Shown: positions 23,965 through 33,751, counted from the first letter of the stretch. The stretch: DNA of 64,000 nt from an uncultured Eubacteriales bacterium (GCA_902465435.1 CABQNH010000005.1:13884-77883); one strand, 5' to 3'. Numbers and translations: made by a program. Notes: generated by a model not told the origin, from the sequence alone.

Positions 23965-25297
23965 TGTGCTTCCACTCCCGGTCGGCGAAGGTCGTAAACT
24001 GCGGCAGCCACTGCAGCTCTACGGTTCCCGTCTCGCCATGACGGTTCTTGGCCACAATGCACTCGGCAACATTCGGCTTCTCCGTGTCTTTATTATAATA
24101 GTCGTCGCGGTAGAGAAAAAGAACCTCGTCCGCATCCTGCTCGATCGCACCGGATTCGCGCAGGTCGGAAAGCATCGGGCGCTTATCCGTACGCGATTCG
24201 TTGGCACGCGAAAGCTGGGATAGGCAGACCACCGGCACATTCAGCTCCTTAGCCATGATCTTCATGCTTCGGGAAATATCCGAAACGATCTGCTGTCGGT
24301 TCTCTCCATAGCTGCTCCGACCCCCGGCCGAGGTCATAAGCTGCAGATAGTCCACCAGAACCAGCCCAAGATTGTCCAGTCGGCGGCATTTTGCATTCAT
24401 TTCCGCAACGGTGATCGACGGATTATCATCCACGCGAATATCCGTTTTGGCCAGTGCCGCTGCGGCAAGACTGATTTTGTTCCATTCCTCCACCGAAAGC
24501 TGGCCGGTCATCAGCTTCTTGTTGTCCACAAAGCTCTCGTTGGAGATCAGTCGCGAGGCAAGCTGCTCACGGGACATTTCCAGCGAGAAAAACGCCACCG
24601 TCTTCTGATAGGATTTGGCAACATTGAGTGCAATATTCAGCGCCATAGAGGTTTTGCCCATGCCGGGTCGCGCAGCGATCAGCATCAGGTCGGATTTATT
24701 CAGGCCCGCAATCACCCTGTCCAGATCCTTCAGCCCGGTAGACAGGCCGGGAATCGTGCTGTCAGACTGGCTCAGCTCCGCCAGCCGGTCAAAGACCTTG
24801 ACCAAAACCGTTCCGATGTGCTCTAGGGAATCATCCGAATTTCCCTTGCGCAGGGCGTAGATCTTTTTTTCCGCCGCGCCGAGAATTTCCTGCGCGGTGC
24901 CAACGCCCTCATAGACCGATTCGTTGATATCGCTCGCCGCCTGCCCGAGATTGCGCAGGAGCGCCTTATCCCGCACAATGACCGCGTACTGCTTGACGTT
25001 CGCCGCCGTCGGCGTGATTTCCATCAGCTGCATCAGGTACTGCGTCGTCGTTTTCTCGTCGTAGACGCCGCGTTCCTTCATTTTGTCCAGCACCGTCACG
25101 GGATCGATGACCTGAGAAAAGCTGAACATGGAGTAGATCGTTTCAAAAATGTCCCGGTTCTGCCGCAGATAAAAATCCTCCGGCTTCACAAGCTCCAGCA
25201 CATCACCAACGCAGCGGCTGTCGATCAGCATCGCACCCAGGACGGACTGCTCCGCCTCCAGCGACTGCGGCGCCTGCCGCGATAGAATATCCTCCAT
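23954..25297 (-). CDS. dnaB: Replicative DNA helicase DnaB
   Basis: 447 residues from ATG at 25297, which is 7 nt after GGGGGAG; the in-frame GTG two codons upstream is too close to that site. The N-terminal domain begins APQSLEAEQSVLGAML, and the RecA-like domain carries ARPGMGKTSMALNIA, LVDYLQLM and the C-terminal KNRHGETGTVELQW. The hexameric helicase unwinds DNA at the fork. No intein is visible. Gap to rplI 46 nt. Confidence 0.96.
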   Translation of the reverse strand: MEDILSRQAPQSLEAEQSVLGAMLIDSRCVGDVLELVKPEDFYLRQNRDIFETIYSMFSFSQVIDPVTVLDKMKERGVYDEKTTTQYLMQLMEITPTAANVKQYAVIVRDKALLRNLGQAASDINESVYEGVGTAQEILGAAEKKIYALRKGNSDDSLEHIGTVLVKVFDRLAELSQSDSTIPGLSTGLKDLDRVIAGLNKSDLMLIAARPGMGKTSMALNIALNVAKSYQKTVAFFSLEMSREQLASRLISNESFVDNKKLMTGQLSVEEWNKISLAAAALAKTDIRVDDNPSITVAEMNAKCRRLDNLGLVLVDYLQLMTSAGGRSSYGENRQQIVSDISRSMKIMAKELNVPVVCLSQLSRANESRTDKRPMLSDLRESGAIEQDADEVLFLYRDDYYNKDTEKPNVAECIVAKNRHGETGTVELQWLPQFTTFADREWKHNDG

Positions 25298-25343
25298 GCT
25301 CACACTCCCCCTCTTTGTACAGCGCCGCGCCTAAGCTGCAAAA

Positions 25344-25790
25344 TCACAGCTCGCGGACTTCGATTTTCAGCTCGGCATTGACCTCATAGCCCAGCTTGCA
25401 GTGCACCGTGAACAGACCGACCGTCTTAATCGGCTCGTCCAGAACCAGTTTGCGGCGATCCAGCTCGATGCCCTCCTGCTGCTTCAGCGCATCCGCGATC
25501 TCCTGCGAGGTCACGGAGCCGAACAGACGGCCTGCGCCGCCGCCCTTTGCGCGTACGATCAGCGTGATTTCACGAAGCCGCTTTTCCGTCGCGACGGCGG
25601 CTCCCCGCTCGCGCTGACGGCGCTCCTGCGTCGCCTTGTCATTCATTCGCATGGTATTGATACTGTCCGCGTTTGCCTCGATCGCAACCTTGCGCGGCAG
25701 CAGATAATTTCTTGCATAGCCGTCCGAGACCTCGATCATCTGTCCCTTCTTGCCCTTGCCCTTCACATCCTGTTGGAGAATTACCTTCAT
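25344..25790 (-). CDS. rplI: 50S ribosomal protein L9
   Basis: 148 residues from ATG at 25790 after AAGGGAG; the longer frame upstream overlaps gdpP. The N-terminal MKVILQQDVKGKGKKG and DGYARNYLLPRKVA are diagnostic, as is the C-terminal domain with GRLFGSVTSQEIADAL. It binds 23S rRNA near the L1 stalk and limits frameshifting. It sits between gdpP and dnaB as in most Firmicutes. Confidence 0.96.
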   Translation of the reverse strand: MKVILQQDVKGKGKKGQMIEVSDGYARNYLLPRKVAIEANADSINTMRMNDKATQERRQRERGAAVATEKRLREITLIVRAKGGGAGRLFGSVTSQEIADALKQQEGIELDRRKLVLDEPIKTVGLFTVHCKLGYEVNAELKIEVREL

Positions 25791-25822
25791 AGCTTTCGCT
25801 CCCTTCTGTTCTTTCGTGCGGA

Positions 25823-27802
25823 TCATTCCGCAAAATACTGGTCAATCGCTGCAATCAGGTCGTCCAAAACCGTCTTGATCGGCTTTCCCTTGACCTGCGC
25901 ACCGGCCGTTGCGGCATTGCCGCCGCCGCCAAGCGCCTCCAAAATCACCTGCACGTTTGTATCGCAAATAGAGCGTGCGGAGATAATGACCTGATTGTTG
26001 TCCGGATACAGGACAAACGACGTCTCGATGCCGGAGATGTTCAGCAGCTCGTCAGCCGCCTGCGCTGCAATGGTGCGCGAAACCGTGCTCTCGATCGCTG
26101 CGATCGCGATGTTATCGCGATAGAGCCGCGACGCCTGAATGATGCGGTAGCGCGCAACCGTAGACTGAAAATCGTTTTGGAACAGGCGCTTGACATCCAC
26201 CGTGTCCGCACCGAGCCGCCGCAGGAACGCCGCCGCCTCAAAGGTACGGCTGGAGGTGCGCACGCCGAAATTCTTGGTGTCAAGCACAATACCGGCCAGC
26301 AGCGCCTCCGATTCCTGCGGAAGGATGTCCGCAGGCTCCACGGCATACTGCAGCAGCTCCGTCACCAACTCGGAGGCGGAGGACGCAAACGGCTCATGCA
26401 GATTCATCACGACCTGCTCGATATAATCCGCCGCGCGGCGATGGTGGTCGATCACCGCGACACGGGGCAGCGACTCTAACAGCGGCAGGCATTCGACCTG
26501 ATCGGGTCGGTTCGTATCTACCACGACGAGCAGACTCTTTGCGTCGGCAAGCAGCAGCGCATCCTCACCGGAAAGGAAGCAGTCCTTGTACTCCGGCAGC
26601 TTTTTGAGCTTGGCAAGCAGCGCCTTCGCCGCGTTTTTCTCCCAATCGATCACAATATGCGCGTGCTTTCCGCGCTTGCGGCACAGACACATCACACCGG
26701 CCGCCGCGCCAACGGCGTCCAGATCGGCGTTTTTGTGCCCCATAATGAAAATGTGGGACGACTGCGCCACCAGCTCGGACAGGCTCGAGGCCATCACGCG
26801 GCTTTTGACCTTTGTACGGCGATCCGTTTCCTTTGCGCGGCCGCCGTAGAAGGAAAAGTTATAGCGATCCTTAATGACCGCCTGATCCCCACCGCGGGAA
26901 AGTGCCATTTCAATGGACAGCGAGGCGAAGCTGTAGTCCTCCTCAAAGCTCACACCGTCCTTGCCGAGGCCGATGGAAACCGTCGCGGCAATTCCCGCAG
27001 GGTTCGTGACCTCCCGGATGGAATCCAGCAAGGAGAACTTTCCTTCCTCCAGCTTGGCAAGATCCTTCGCCTCCAGCAGGAACAGATAGCGATTGCGCTC
27101 CAGACGGCGCAGCAGCGCACCCGCGCCCTGCGTCCACTCGTTGATTTTCGTGTTCAGCGCAGCGTTGAGCGTTGAAATACCGGAGTCCTGTAGATTATTC
27201 GTCAGTTCCTCGTAATTATCGATCAAAATGATACCGACGACCGGACGGGAGCGGATATACTCGTCCTTCACATGTAGCAGCTCTGTCATATCCACAAGAT
27301 ACAGCGTCCCGAGCAGCATTCCGCTGCGCGAATCCATATCCCGGACAATATGTCCGAATACCCGATAGCGCCGCCCCTGGATCGCAATATCCTTCGGCGC
27401 TTCGGATTTTCCGGAAATCATCCAATCGACGTTAAACTTCGGGATCACATCCTGAATGTTGTTGGCCAGCAGCGTACTGTGGCTGCCGGACAGCTCTGCA
27501 AAGCGGTCGTTGTTCCAAACGATCTCCCCATCGCCCAGCTTCACGAGAGCCATGGGAAACGGCATATCTCCCTCGGATGCCGTTTTGAGCGTATCCGTTG
27601 CCGTTTGGATGTAATTTGAAATTGCGTTTCTGCGGCGCACGCTGCTGACCGTATAATAGAAAAACAGCAGCGCCGTAATTGCCGTCGCGATGACTGCAAA
27701 GGTCAGCTCGCTCCAGACAAACGCACAAACGCACAGCAGAACCATCACGCCGAAGTACAGCGCCATGCTCGGCTGGATCAGTCGGCTGAGTTTCTTGTTC
27801 AT
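25823..27802 (-). CDS. gdpP: Cyclic-di-AMP phosphodiesterase GdpP (DHH/DHHA1)
   Basis: 659 residues. Two transmembrane helices lie within residues 12-55, followed by a PAS-like domain, a degenerate GGDEF domain (LALSRGGDQA region) and the DHH domain with IMGHKNADLDAVG, VVVDTNRP and VIDHHRRAADYIE, then DHHA1 with GGGGNAATAG. It hydrolyses c-di-AMP to pApA and thereby adjusts turgor and wall stress responses. It is the first gene of the gdpP-rplI-dnaB-tilS-hpt-ftsH unit; the frame overlaps the rplI leader only slightly. Confidence 0.95.
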   Translation of the reverse strand: MNKKLSRLIQPSMALYFGVMVLLCVCAFVWSELTFAVIATAITALLFFYYTVSSVRRRNAISNYIQTATDTLKTASEGDMPFPMALVKLGDGEIVWNNDRFAELSGSHSTLLANNIQDVIPKFNVDWMISGKSEAPKDIAIQGRRYRVFGHIVRDMDSRSGMLLGTLYLVDMTELLHVKDEYIRSRPVVGIILIDNYEELTNNLQDSGISTLNAALNTKINEWTQGAGALLRRLERNRYLFLLEAKDLAKLEEGKFSLLDSIREVTNPAGIAATVSIGLGKDGVSFEEDYSFASLSIEMALSRGGDQAVIKDRYNFSFYGGRAKETDRRTKVKSRVMASSLSELVAQSSHIFIMGHKNADLDAVGAAAGVMCLCRKRGKHAHIVIDWEKNAAKALLAKLKKLPEYKDCFLSGEDALLLADAKSLLVVVDTNRPDQVECLPLLESLPRVAVIDHHRRAADYIEQVVMNLHEPFASSASELVTELLQYAVEPADILPQESEALLAGIVLDTKNFGVRTSSRTFEAAAFLRRLGADTVDVKRLFQNDFQSTVARYRIIQASRLYRDNIAIAAIESTVSRTIAAQAADELLNISGIETSFVLYPDNNQVIISARSICDTNVQVILEALGGGGNAATAGAQVKGKPIKTVLDDLIAAIDQYFAE

Positions 27803-27859
27803 CGTCCGTTTCCTTCCTTCTTTCCTCGCAAGCGGGGCTATTCTGCTTATATTTTATAC

Positions 27860-27865
27860 ATTATA
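27860..27865 (-). promoter_or_regulatory. Extended -10 promoter element of gdpP
   Basis: TTTGTTATAAT on the minus strand; the -35 position (TGGAAA) is poor. About 57 nt upstream of the start codon. Confidence 0.5.
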
Positions 27866-28182
27866 ACAAATTCCCCCGCGCTTTTCCACCACAACTTCTG
27901 GTGGTACGCAAAAAATTTGCCTTGAAATCCGCGCCCTCCAAAAATATGTATACTTTTTCTCCGTTTTGTGGTATACTCTTTAGTAATGAATAAAATTGGT
28001 GTATTTTATTCGCGCAGACGCGCACGAAACAGAACACGCAGCAGATGCAGGCGGTGGTCTCTTGAGGCAGCGAGACAGGGCAGTCTTTCGGGATCGGCGG
28101 CTGCCCGGCCTTTGTGCGCACTTTTGCTTTGCATGACACCATAGCCTTTACATACACGTTTTCACATCAGAAAGGAGTCTTT

Positions 28183-29841
28183 ATGGCTGATAAATTAAAA
28201 ATTATTTCGCTTGGTGGTCTGAATGAGATCGGCAAGAATATGACCGTGCTGGAATACGGCAAGGATATGATCGTCGTGGACTGCGGCATCGGGTTTCCCG
28301 AGGACGATATGTACGGCGTGGATCTTGTGATTCCAGACGTCAGCTATCTGGTCAAGAATAAGAACAAGCTCCGCGGCTTCTTCATCACGCACGGACACGA
28401 GGACCATATCGGCTCGCTGCCTTATGTTTTGGAGCAGGTCAACGCGCCTGTGCACAGCACGCCGCTTACAAACGGCCTGATCAAACTAAAGCTTGAGGAG
28501 CACAACCTGCTCGACGTCGCCAAGCTCCATACGCATACGGCAGGCGACCGTGTTAAGGCCGGCTGCTTTGAGGTGGAGTTCATTCATGTCAACCACTCGA
28601 TTGCGGATGCCGTAGCCTTTGCCATCCGCACGCCGGTCGGCACGGTTGTCATGACGGGCGACTTCAAGATCGATCCCACTGCCGAAGACGGCATGATGGA
28701 TCTCGGTCGGCTCGGCCAACTCGGCAAGGACGGTGTTCTTGCGCTGCTCGCCGATTCCACAAATGTGGAGCGGCAGGGCTATACCCCCAGCGAATCCACC
28801 GTAGCAGACAATCTGGATCGGCAGTTCAAGGGCTGCAATCAGCGCATTATTGTGACGACCTTCGCCTCCAATATGCACCGCATTCAGGCCATTCTGCAGA
28901 CCGCCAGCCGCCATGGCCGCAAGGTCGCCGTGACCGGCCGCAGCATGGAGAACATCTTAAAGGTCGCAACGGAGCTGGGTTATCTGAAAGCGCCCGAGAA
29001 TTCCATCGTCGATATCGCGCAGATCAAAAAGCTGCCGAAGGAGAAGATCGTTATCGTCTCCACCGGCTCTCAGGGCGAAAACATGTCCGCGTTATACCGC
29101 ATGGCCTTTGCCAGCCACAAGCAGGTGGAGATTCAGCCGGGCGACCGCGTCATCATCTCCGCCTCCGCCATCCCCGGCAACGAAAAAGCAATTTCCCGCA
29201 TCATTAACGAGCTGTACCGGAAGGGCGCGGACGTGATTTATGACAAGTTAGAGGGACTGCATGTCTCCGGCCACGCCTGTCAGGAGGAGCTGAAAATCGT
29301 GCATGCGCTGTGCAAGCCGAAGTTTTTCATTCCGGTGCACGGCGAGCAGCGCCATCTGCATAAGCACGCACAGCTCGCACAGGCAATGGGCATGCCCGCG
29401 AAAAACATCTTCATTTCCGACCTTGGCAGAATTCTGGAGCTGACTGCGAAGACCTGCAAATTCACCGGAAACGTTCCGGCCGGGAGAATTCTGGTGGACG
29501 GCGAGGGCAATGTCGGCAATGTCGGCCCCGTGGTGCTGCGCGACCGCAAGCATTTGGCCGAGGACGGCATGATCGTCGTCTGTGTGAATCTCTCCTCCGA
29601 GGACGGTTCCATTCTGACCGGTCCGGATATCATCACGCGCGGCTTCGTTTACGTCAAGGAGTCGGAGGATCTGATGGATGCGCTGAAAATCATTGCAACC
29701 GCCTCGATCGAGTATTGCCGCGAGCGTAAGATCTCCGACTGGGCAACGATCAAGGCAACCATGAAAAACGATCTTTCGACCTTCCTTTACAAAAACACCC
29801 GGCGAAATCCCATGATCCTGCCGGTTATCATGGAAATCTGA
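28183..29841 (+). CDS. rnjA: Ribonuclease J
   Basis: 552 residues from ATG at 28183 (AAAGGAGTC in front). The metallo-beta-lactamase zinc motif HGHEDHIGSLPY is at about residue 71, HVNHSIADA and MTGDFKIDPT follow, and the beta-CASP motifs VTGRSMENI, STGSQGE and VHGEQRHLHKHA are present. It degrades and matures RNA from the 5' end. A TATACT -10 box near 27970 lies in the 350-nt upstream region, giving a leader of about 200 nt. It could be either the J1 or J2 paralogue. The terminator follows at 29954. Confidence 0.94.
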   Translation: MADKLKIISLGGLNEIGKNMTVLEYGKDMIVVDCGIGFPEDDMYGVDLVIPDVSYLVKNKNKLRGFFITHGHEDHIGSLPYVLEQVNAPVHSTPLTNGLIKLKLEEHNLLDVAKLHTHTAGDRVKAGCFEVEFIHVNHSIADAVAFAIRTPVGTVVMTGDFKIDPTAEDGMMDLGRLGQLGKDGVLALLADSTNVERQGYTPSESTVADNLDRQFKGCNQRIIVTTFASNMHRIQAILQTASRHGRKVAVTGRSMENILKVATELGYLKAPENSIVDIAQIKKLPKEKIVIVSTGSQGENMSALYRMAFASHKQVEIQPGDRVIISASAIPGNEKAISRIINELYRKGADVIYDKLEGLHVSGHACQEELKIVHALCKPKFFIPVHGEQRHLHKHAQLAQAMGMPAKNIFISDLGRILELTAKTCKFTGNVPAGRILVDGEGNVGNVGPVVLRDRKHLAEDGMIVVCVNLSSEDGSILTGPDIITRGFVYVKESEDLMDALKIIATASIEYCRERKISDWATIKATMKNDLSTFLYKNTRRNPMILPVIMEI

Positions 29842-29953
29842 TTCAGAAGCTGTGCCGACAAACGGCGCCCGGCCGCGCGCCGGAAGTTTTTCTGGCGCAC
29901 GGCTGGGCAACTCTAAAAAGCCTGAACGTTGGTTCCTGCGGCAATAGAAAACA

Positions 29954-30000
29954 GGGCTGCCTCAAAAAGATTCGAAAGGATCCTTTGAGGCAGCCCGTTT
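29954..30000 (+). terminator. Terminator between rnjA and the PPC-domain gene
   Basis: A stem GGGCTGCCTCAAA...TTTGAGGCAGCCC is followed by GTTTCT. It can act for rnjA and perhaps in the opposite direction for the convergent operon. Confidence 0.75.
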
Positions 30001-30077
30001 CTATTCTGTTCCTTTTAATGGGCAGGCGCCCCTCCGGTACGCGCCTTGCGCGCAAAAGGCGGCTCCTGCCGATTTTC

Positions 30078-30488
30078 TCAGCAGCTTCCCATCAAGCTTT
30101 TTTCAAAGACGATCTCGTCATAGCCGGTCGCTGCGTCCTGCTCCACACCGAAGCGCCAGCCGTCCAGAACGCCGAGCACCAGCTCACAGGTGGTGTTGAC
30201 CACGCAGCCCGGCACAAGATGGCCGCCGACGGTAGACAAGTCCTCCTTGGACAGCGCAATATGCAGATGGCAGCGCGCCGCGCTGACCGTTCCGTTCAGA
30301 GAAACGATCTCACACGGCTCCGAAATAGTACGAAGCGTCACACCGCTTACGTCGCGCACCCGGGCGCAGGACACGCAGCCGACGGCCGACAGCACAACCC
30401 CTGCCGCGATTTGCTCGCGCTCGGCCAGCGCGCGGATCGCGAGCAGCAGACCCTCTCCGCGATGAAGCCGCAGGCAAACCGTCCTCAT
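30078..30488 (-). CDS. PPC (DUF296) domain protein
   Basis: 136 residues, start ATG overlapping the udk stop (ATGA). LHRGEGLLLAIRALAERE, IAAGVVLSAVGCVSCARVRDV, then LNGTVSAARCHLHIALSKEDLSTVGGHLVPGCVVNTTCELVLG: this is the beta-sheet trimer fold of PPC/DUF296 proteins. In plants the domain accompanies AT-hooks; bacterial stand-alone members have unknown roles. GGHL with upstream His residues is the conserved probable metal or ligand site. Coupling to uridine kinase suggests a nucleotide-related role, which is inference. Confidence 0.8.
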   Translation of the reverse strand: MRTVCLRLHRGEGLLLAIRALAEREQIAAGVVLSAVGCVSCARVRDVSGVTLRTISEPCEIVSLNGTVSAARCHLHIALSKEDLSTVGGHLVPGCVVNTTCELVLGVLDGWRFGVEQDAATGYDEIVFEKSLMGSC

Positions 30489-31135
30489 GCCAGCTCTTCC
30501 GGGACGGCGAGCAGACTGTCGCCGCGCAGGTGGTGCTGAATGCGATTATTGAGCATATCGAGCGCCACAAGATTCTTGCCGCCGCCGACTACAATCATAT
30601 CCGCATTCTTCTTGCTCGGCTCAACGAACATTTCATGCATCGGCTTGACCGTAGCGAGGTACTGCTCCAGCACCGACTCCAGACTGCGGCCGCGCTTGGC
30701 AACGTCGCGCTTAATACGCCGGATGAGGCGCACATCCGCATCCGTATCGACGAAGATCTTGATGTCCATTTCGTCGCACAGCTCTTTATTCTGGAAAATC
30801 AGGATTCCCTCCACGATGATCACCGGGCGCGGCTCTACAACAGTGAAATCCGTACCACGATTGTGAATGCTATAATCGTAAACCGGGCACTTGATGGACT
30901 GTCCCGCCTTCAGCATCCGCAGATGGTCGATCATCATATCGGTTTCAAAGGCATCGGGGTGGTCATAGTTGAGCTTACTGCGCTGCTCGTAGGGCAGCTC
31001 GTCGTGCGCACGATAGTAATTATCGTGGCTGAGAACAGAAATGTCGTTCTGGAAACGCTGCATAAGGTTTTTCATCAGGGTGGTCTTTCCGCTGCCGCTT
31101 CCGCCGGCAATTCCGATTACAATGATATCCTGCAT
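30485..31135 (-). CDS. udk: Uridine kinase
   Basis: 216 residues from ATG at 31135, preceded by TTGGGGAGT. The Walker A motif GIAGGSGSGKTTL is at residues 8-20. DNYYRAHDELP and HPDAFETDMMIDHL form the nucleoside site, and VIVEGILIFQ and RRIKRDVAKRGRSLES follow. It phosphorylates uridine and cytidine to UMP and CMP. Its leader is long, about 460 nt from a promoter at 31594, without another gene. Confidence 0.93.
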   Translation of the reverse strand: MQDIIVIGIAGGSGSGKTTLMKNLMQRFQNDISVLSHDNYYRAHDELPYEQRSKLNYDHPDAFETDMMIDHLRMLKAGQSIKCPVYDYSIHNRGTDFTVVEPRPVIIVEGILIFQNKELCDEMDIKIFVDTDADVRLIRRIKRDVAKRGRSLESVLEQYLATVKPMHEMFVEPSKKNADMIVVGGGKNLVALDMLNNRIQHHLRGDSLLAVPEELA

Positions 31136-31593
31136 CAATTCGTACTCCCCAAGCCTAAGCTTTTCTCCCGAAATGCCCTGATTCATCCGACCACGCAGGA
31201 GGCAGAAGCCTTTGCCGAAGGATCGGCAAAGCGTCAGCGTAAATCCGCACGCCTACGGGCTTTTGACCCGGTGGACCGACACAAAAACTGCCGCGCCGCG
31301 ATCCGCGCATTCAGAGCATTTCCTTGTTCACTTTTCTCCAAGAAACCGCCAAAGAACCCCCAACGGCAGTCGGCGGATCCTTTCCGCCAAGGCCGCAGCC
31401 GGAAACACATAAAGCATTCGGTCTTTCCGTATTCTCCAAGTCCTGCTTTCACGAAAAACGCCCGGCAACCACCCCGGTTGATTCCATCGGTCGCTCTCAA
31501 ACCCCATAGAAACGGGCAAACACCGCCGCAAAGCAAACTCCGACCGTACCGTTTCGCCGGAATGCCGCCGAAACGGCGGCCTCAACGTGTCTA
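31136..31593 (-). other. Long untranslated leader or gap upstream of udk
   Basis: No credible gene is seen in 458 bp. A good promoter at its upstream end implies that it is transcribed as a udk leader. Only a short GCCGCC/GGCGGC hairpin (31564-31580) is conspicuous. I do not recognise a known riboswitch. Confidence 0.4.
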
Positions 31594-31622
31594 ATTATAG
31601 CAAAAAAAGTGCCCGTAGGCAA
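31594..31622 (-). promoter_or_regulatory. SigA-type promoter driving udk
   Basis: TTGCCT, 17 bp, TATAAT on the minus strand. The -35 box lies inside the stem of the terminator of the upstream ABC operon. Confidence 0.6.
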
Positions 31623-31641
31623 GGCCTACGGACACTTTTTT
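31601..31641 (-). terminator. Terminator of the nucleoside ABC operon
   Basis: On the minus strand GTGTCCGTAGGC pairs with GCCTACGGGCAC across a 3-nt loop and is followed by seven T residues, 24 nt after the permease stop codon. Confidence 0.9.
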
Positions 31642-31658
31642 CAGTTTGGTCAATGCCG

Positions 31659-32600
31659 TCAACGCTGACCCTTATCGTAAGGAATACCCTCTGCTTTCGG
31701 AGCGCGGGACTTCTTGGAGGTGAAGGCCAGCACGATCAGGGAGATAATGTAGGGCAGCATATTGTAAACGCTGCTCGGCAGACCCAGATCATAGAGGAAA
31801 TCAATGCCGATATAGGTATTGGACAGTGCGCGGAAGAAGCCGAAGAGCAGCGCCGCCAGCGCAATGTTGATCGGTTTCCAGGAGCCGAAGATCATAACGG
31901 CCAGAGCCAAGAAGCCAAAGCCTGCCACGCCGACTTCAAACTTCCACAGCGAAACGCCTGCCAGAATGTAGCAGATACCGCCGAGACCGCCGAGTGCGCC
32001 GGAGATCATAACACCGGCATAGCGCATCTTGCGAACGTTGATACCGACAGAGTCCGCCGCCTGCGGATGCTCGCCGCAAGCCATCAGGCGAAGGCCGAAG
32101 CGCGTCTTATACAGCAGGACGAAGGCAAAGACCAGAGCCAGTACGGCCACGACCATGAACCAGTTAAACTCAAACTTGCCGAAGTAATGGATGAACGCTT
32201 TTCTCTGCGTCTCGTAGTGAATCTCAGACGAAACGTCGTTGGGGTTTGCCGCAGTGTTGATTGCCTTGACGATAACCGTAGAGGTAGCCGTTGCAAAGAG
32301 GTTCATTGCCGTACCGACAATTGTCTGGTCGGCATTGAAATTGATTGCGGCAACTGCAAGCATCAAGGAATAGATCACGCCCGCAACAATTGCGCAGAGC
32401 ATAGTGAGGATCACCATGACGCCGCCCGGAAGAGACGGCCCAAGATAGCGCATGCAAAGCGCGCCGCCGAGCGCACCAAGAACCATGATGCCTTCCAGAC
32501 CGAGGTTGATGACGCCGCTATGTTCGGAAATACAGCCGCCCAGTGCAACCAGAAGCAGAATGGAGGCGAAGATTAATGTATACTGAATTAATAATGTCAT
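31659..32600 (-). CDS. Nucleoside ABC importer permease 2 (BPD_transp_2)
   Basis: 313 residues from ATG at 32600 in an ATGA overlap with the upstream permease gene. The beginning ISEHSGVINLGLEGIMVLGALGGAL is the conserved signature of YufQ/NupC-like permeases of BMP-type importers, and ACGEHPQAADSVGINV is the ATPase-contacting EAA-like loop. About eight to nine hydrophobic helices. It works with the neighbouring permease and twin-domain ATPase to import nucleosides. Confidence 0.9.
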   Translation of the reverse strand: MTLLIQYTLIFASILLLVALGGCISEHSGVINLGLEGIMVLGALGGALCMRYLGPSLPGGVMVILTMLCAIVAGVIYSLMLAVAAINFNADQTIVGTAMNLFATATSTVIVKAINTAANPNDVSSEIHYETQRKAFIHYFGKFEFNWFMVVAVLALVFAFVLLYKTRFGLRLMACGEHPQAADSVGINVRKMRYAGVMISGALGGLGGICYILAGVSLWKFEVGVAGFGFLALAVMIFGSWKPINIALAALLFGFFRALSNTYIGIDFLYDLGLPSSVYNMLPYIISLIVLAFTSKKSRAPKAEGIPYDKGQR

Positions 32601-33751
32601 TGTACCTTTCCTCCCTCGTGATTGGATTCTGCGGCTGCTTTCATCGCATGAAGCTTCTTTTCCTCTCTGGCGTCCAGACGGGCATTCAGGAACTGCTTCA
32701 GGAACAGCACGAATGCGCACAGATAGATGATCAGGGAGGAGATAAAGTCAGAAATCTGAGAGCAATACAGGGACTTGTTGACGAACGCGCCGCCGTTCGT
32801 GATGTGCTGAATGAAATAGGAAGAGAAGATGCAGCCGATCGGGTTCAGGCCGCCGAGGAAAGCTGCCGCGATGCCGTTGAAGCCCATGCTGGGGACAGCC
32901 GCTTCCGTGCACTTCCACTGCTCGAAGCCGGTCAGGTAGTACAGGCCGGCAGCCATACCGGCGATGCCGCCTGCAATCACCATCGTGACGATGATGTTCT
33001 GCTTTTCCTTCATGCCGCAATACTTGGCCGCATTGCGGTTCGAGCCGGTCGCCTTCAGCTCGTAGCCAAACTTCGTCTTATTCAGGACAACCCAGACGAG
33101 CACGGCCATCAGAATCGCGATCGGAATTGCAACGGTAACGAAGTCGTTGTTGCCGAAGTGCTTTCCCAAGCCCATGCTCGGAAGCATCGCCTTGCGGTTG
33201 TTGTTCACGAGGCTGAAGGTATAGGGGCTGGTGCCCTCCTTCACGGTCGTCAGCAGCATGTTGACCGCATACAGGCCGATCCAGTTGAGCATGATGCCGG
33301 AAATAACAACATTCACGTTGCAGAATGCCTGCAGGATGCCGGTCAGGGAGCCCCAAACCGCGCCTGCAACGATTGCCATGATCAGGCAGACATACCACGG
33401 GGAATGGAAATGCAGAGCGAAATACAGCGCCGCGCCGCAGCCGACGGTGTACTGGCCGGCCGCGCCGATATTGAACAGGCCGACCTTGTAAGCAAAGAGG
33501 ATGGACAGCGAGCAAAGAACCAGCGGAGCGGTCTTAACCAGCGTATTGCCCAGGTTCTTCATGCGGAGCTTCTCGATCTTAAAGGTCAGGAAGTTCTTCG
33601 CGACAGCGGTGATTGCCTCTCCCGCGCCCTTGGAGTTGATAAGGAGAAGCACAACGTAGCCGACGAGCATACCAATGATAATGCACAAAAGAGAGGCAAG
33701 AATCGATTGCAGTCCGGGGTTACGCAAAGGGGATTTTTTATTGTTCAGCAT
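32597..33751 (-). CDS. Nucleoside ABC importer permease 1 (BPD_transp_2)
   Basis: 384 residues with GGGAGGGTAAAGT before the ATG, overlapping the ATPase gene by 7 nt. GLFNIGAAGQYTVG is the family signature, and ATGSNRNAAKYCGM the cytoplasmic coupling loop. Roughly nine hydrophobic segments and a soluble C-terminal tail rich in Lys/Glu. It is larger than permease 2, as in the YufP/NupB partner of known systems. Confidence 0.9.
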   Translation of the reverse strand: MLNNKKSPLRNPGLQSILASLLCIIIGMLVGYVVLLLINSKGAGEAITAVAKNFLTFKIEKLRMKNLGNTLVKTAPLVLCSLSILFAYKVGLFNIGAAGQYTVGCGAALYFALHFHSPWYVCLIMAIVAGAVWGSLTGILQAFCNVNVVISGIMLNWIGLYAVNMLLTTVKEGTSPYTFSLVNNNRKAMLPSMGLGKHFGNNDFVTVAIPIAILMAVLVWVVLNKTKFGYELKATGSNRNAAKYCGMKEKQNIIVTMVIAGGIAGMAAGLYYLTGFEQWKCTEAAVPSMGFNGIAAAFLGGLNPIGCIFSSYFIQHITNGGAFVNKSLYCSQISDFISSLIIYLCAFVLFLKQFLNARLDAREEKKLHAMKAAAESNHEGGKVQ

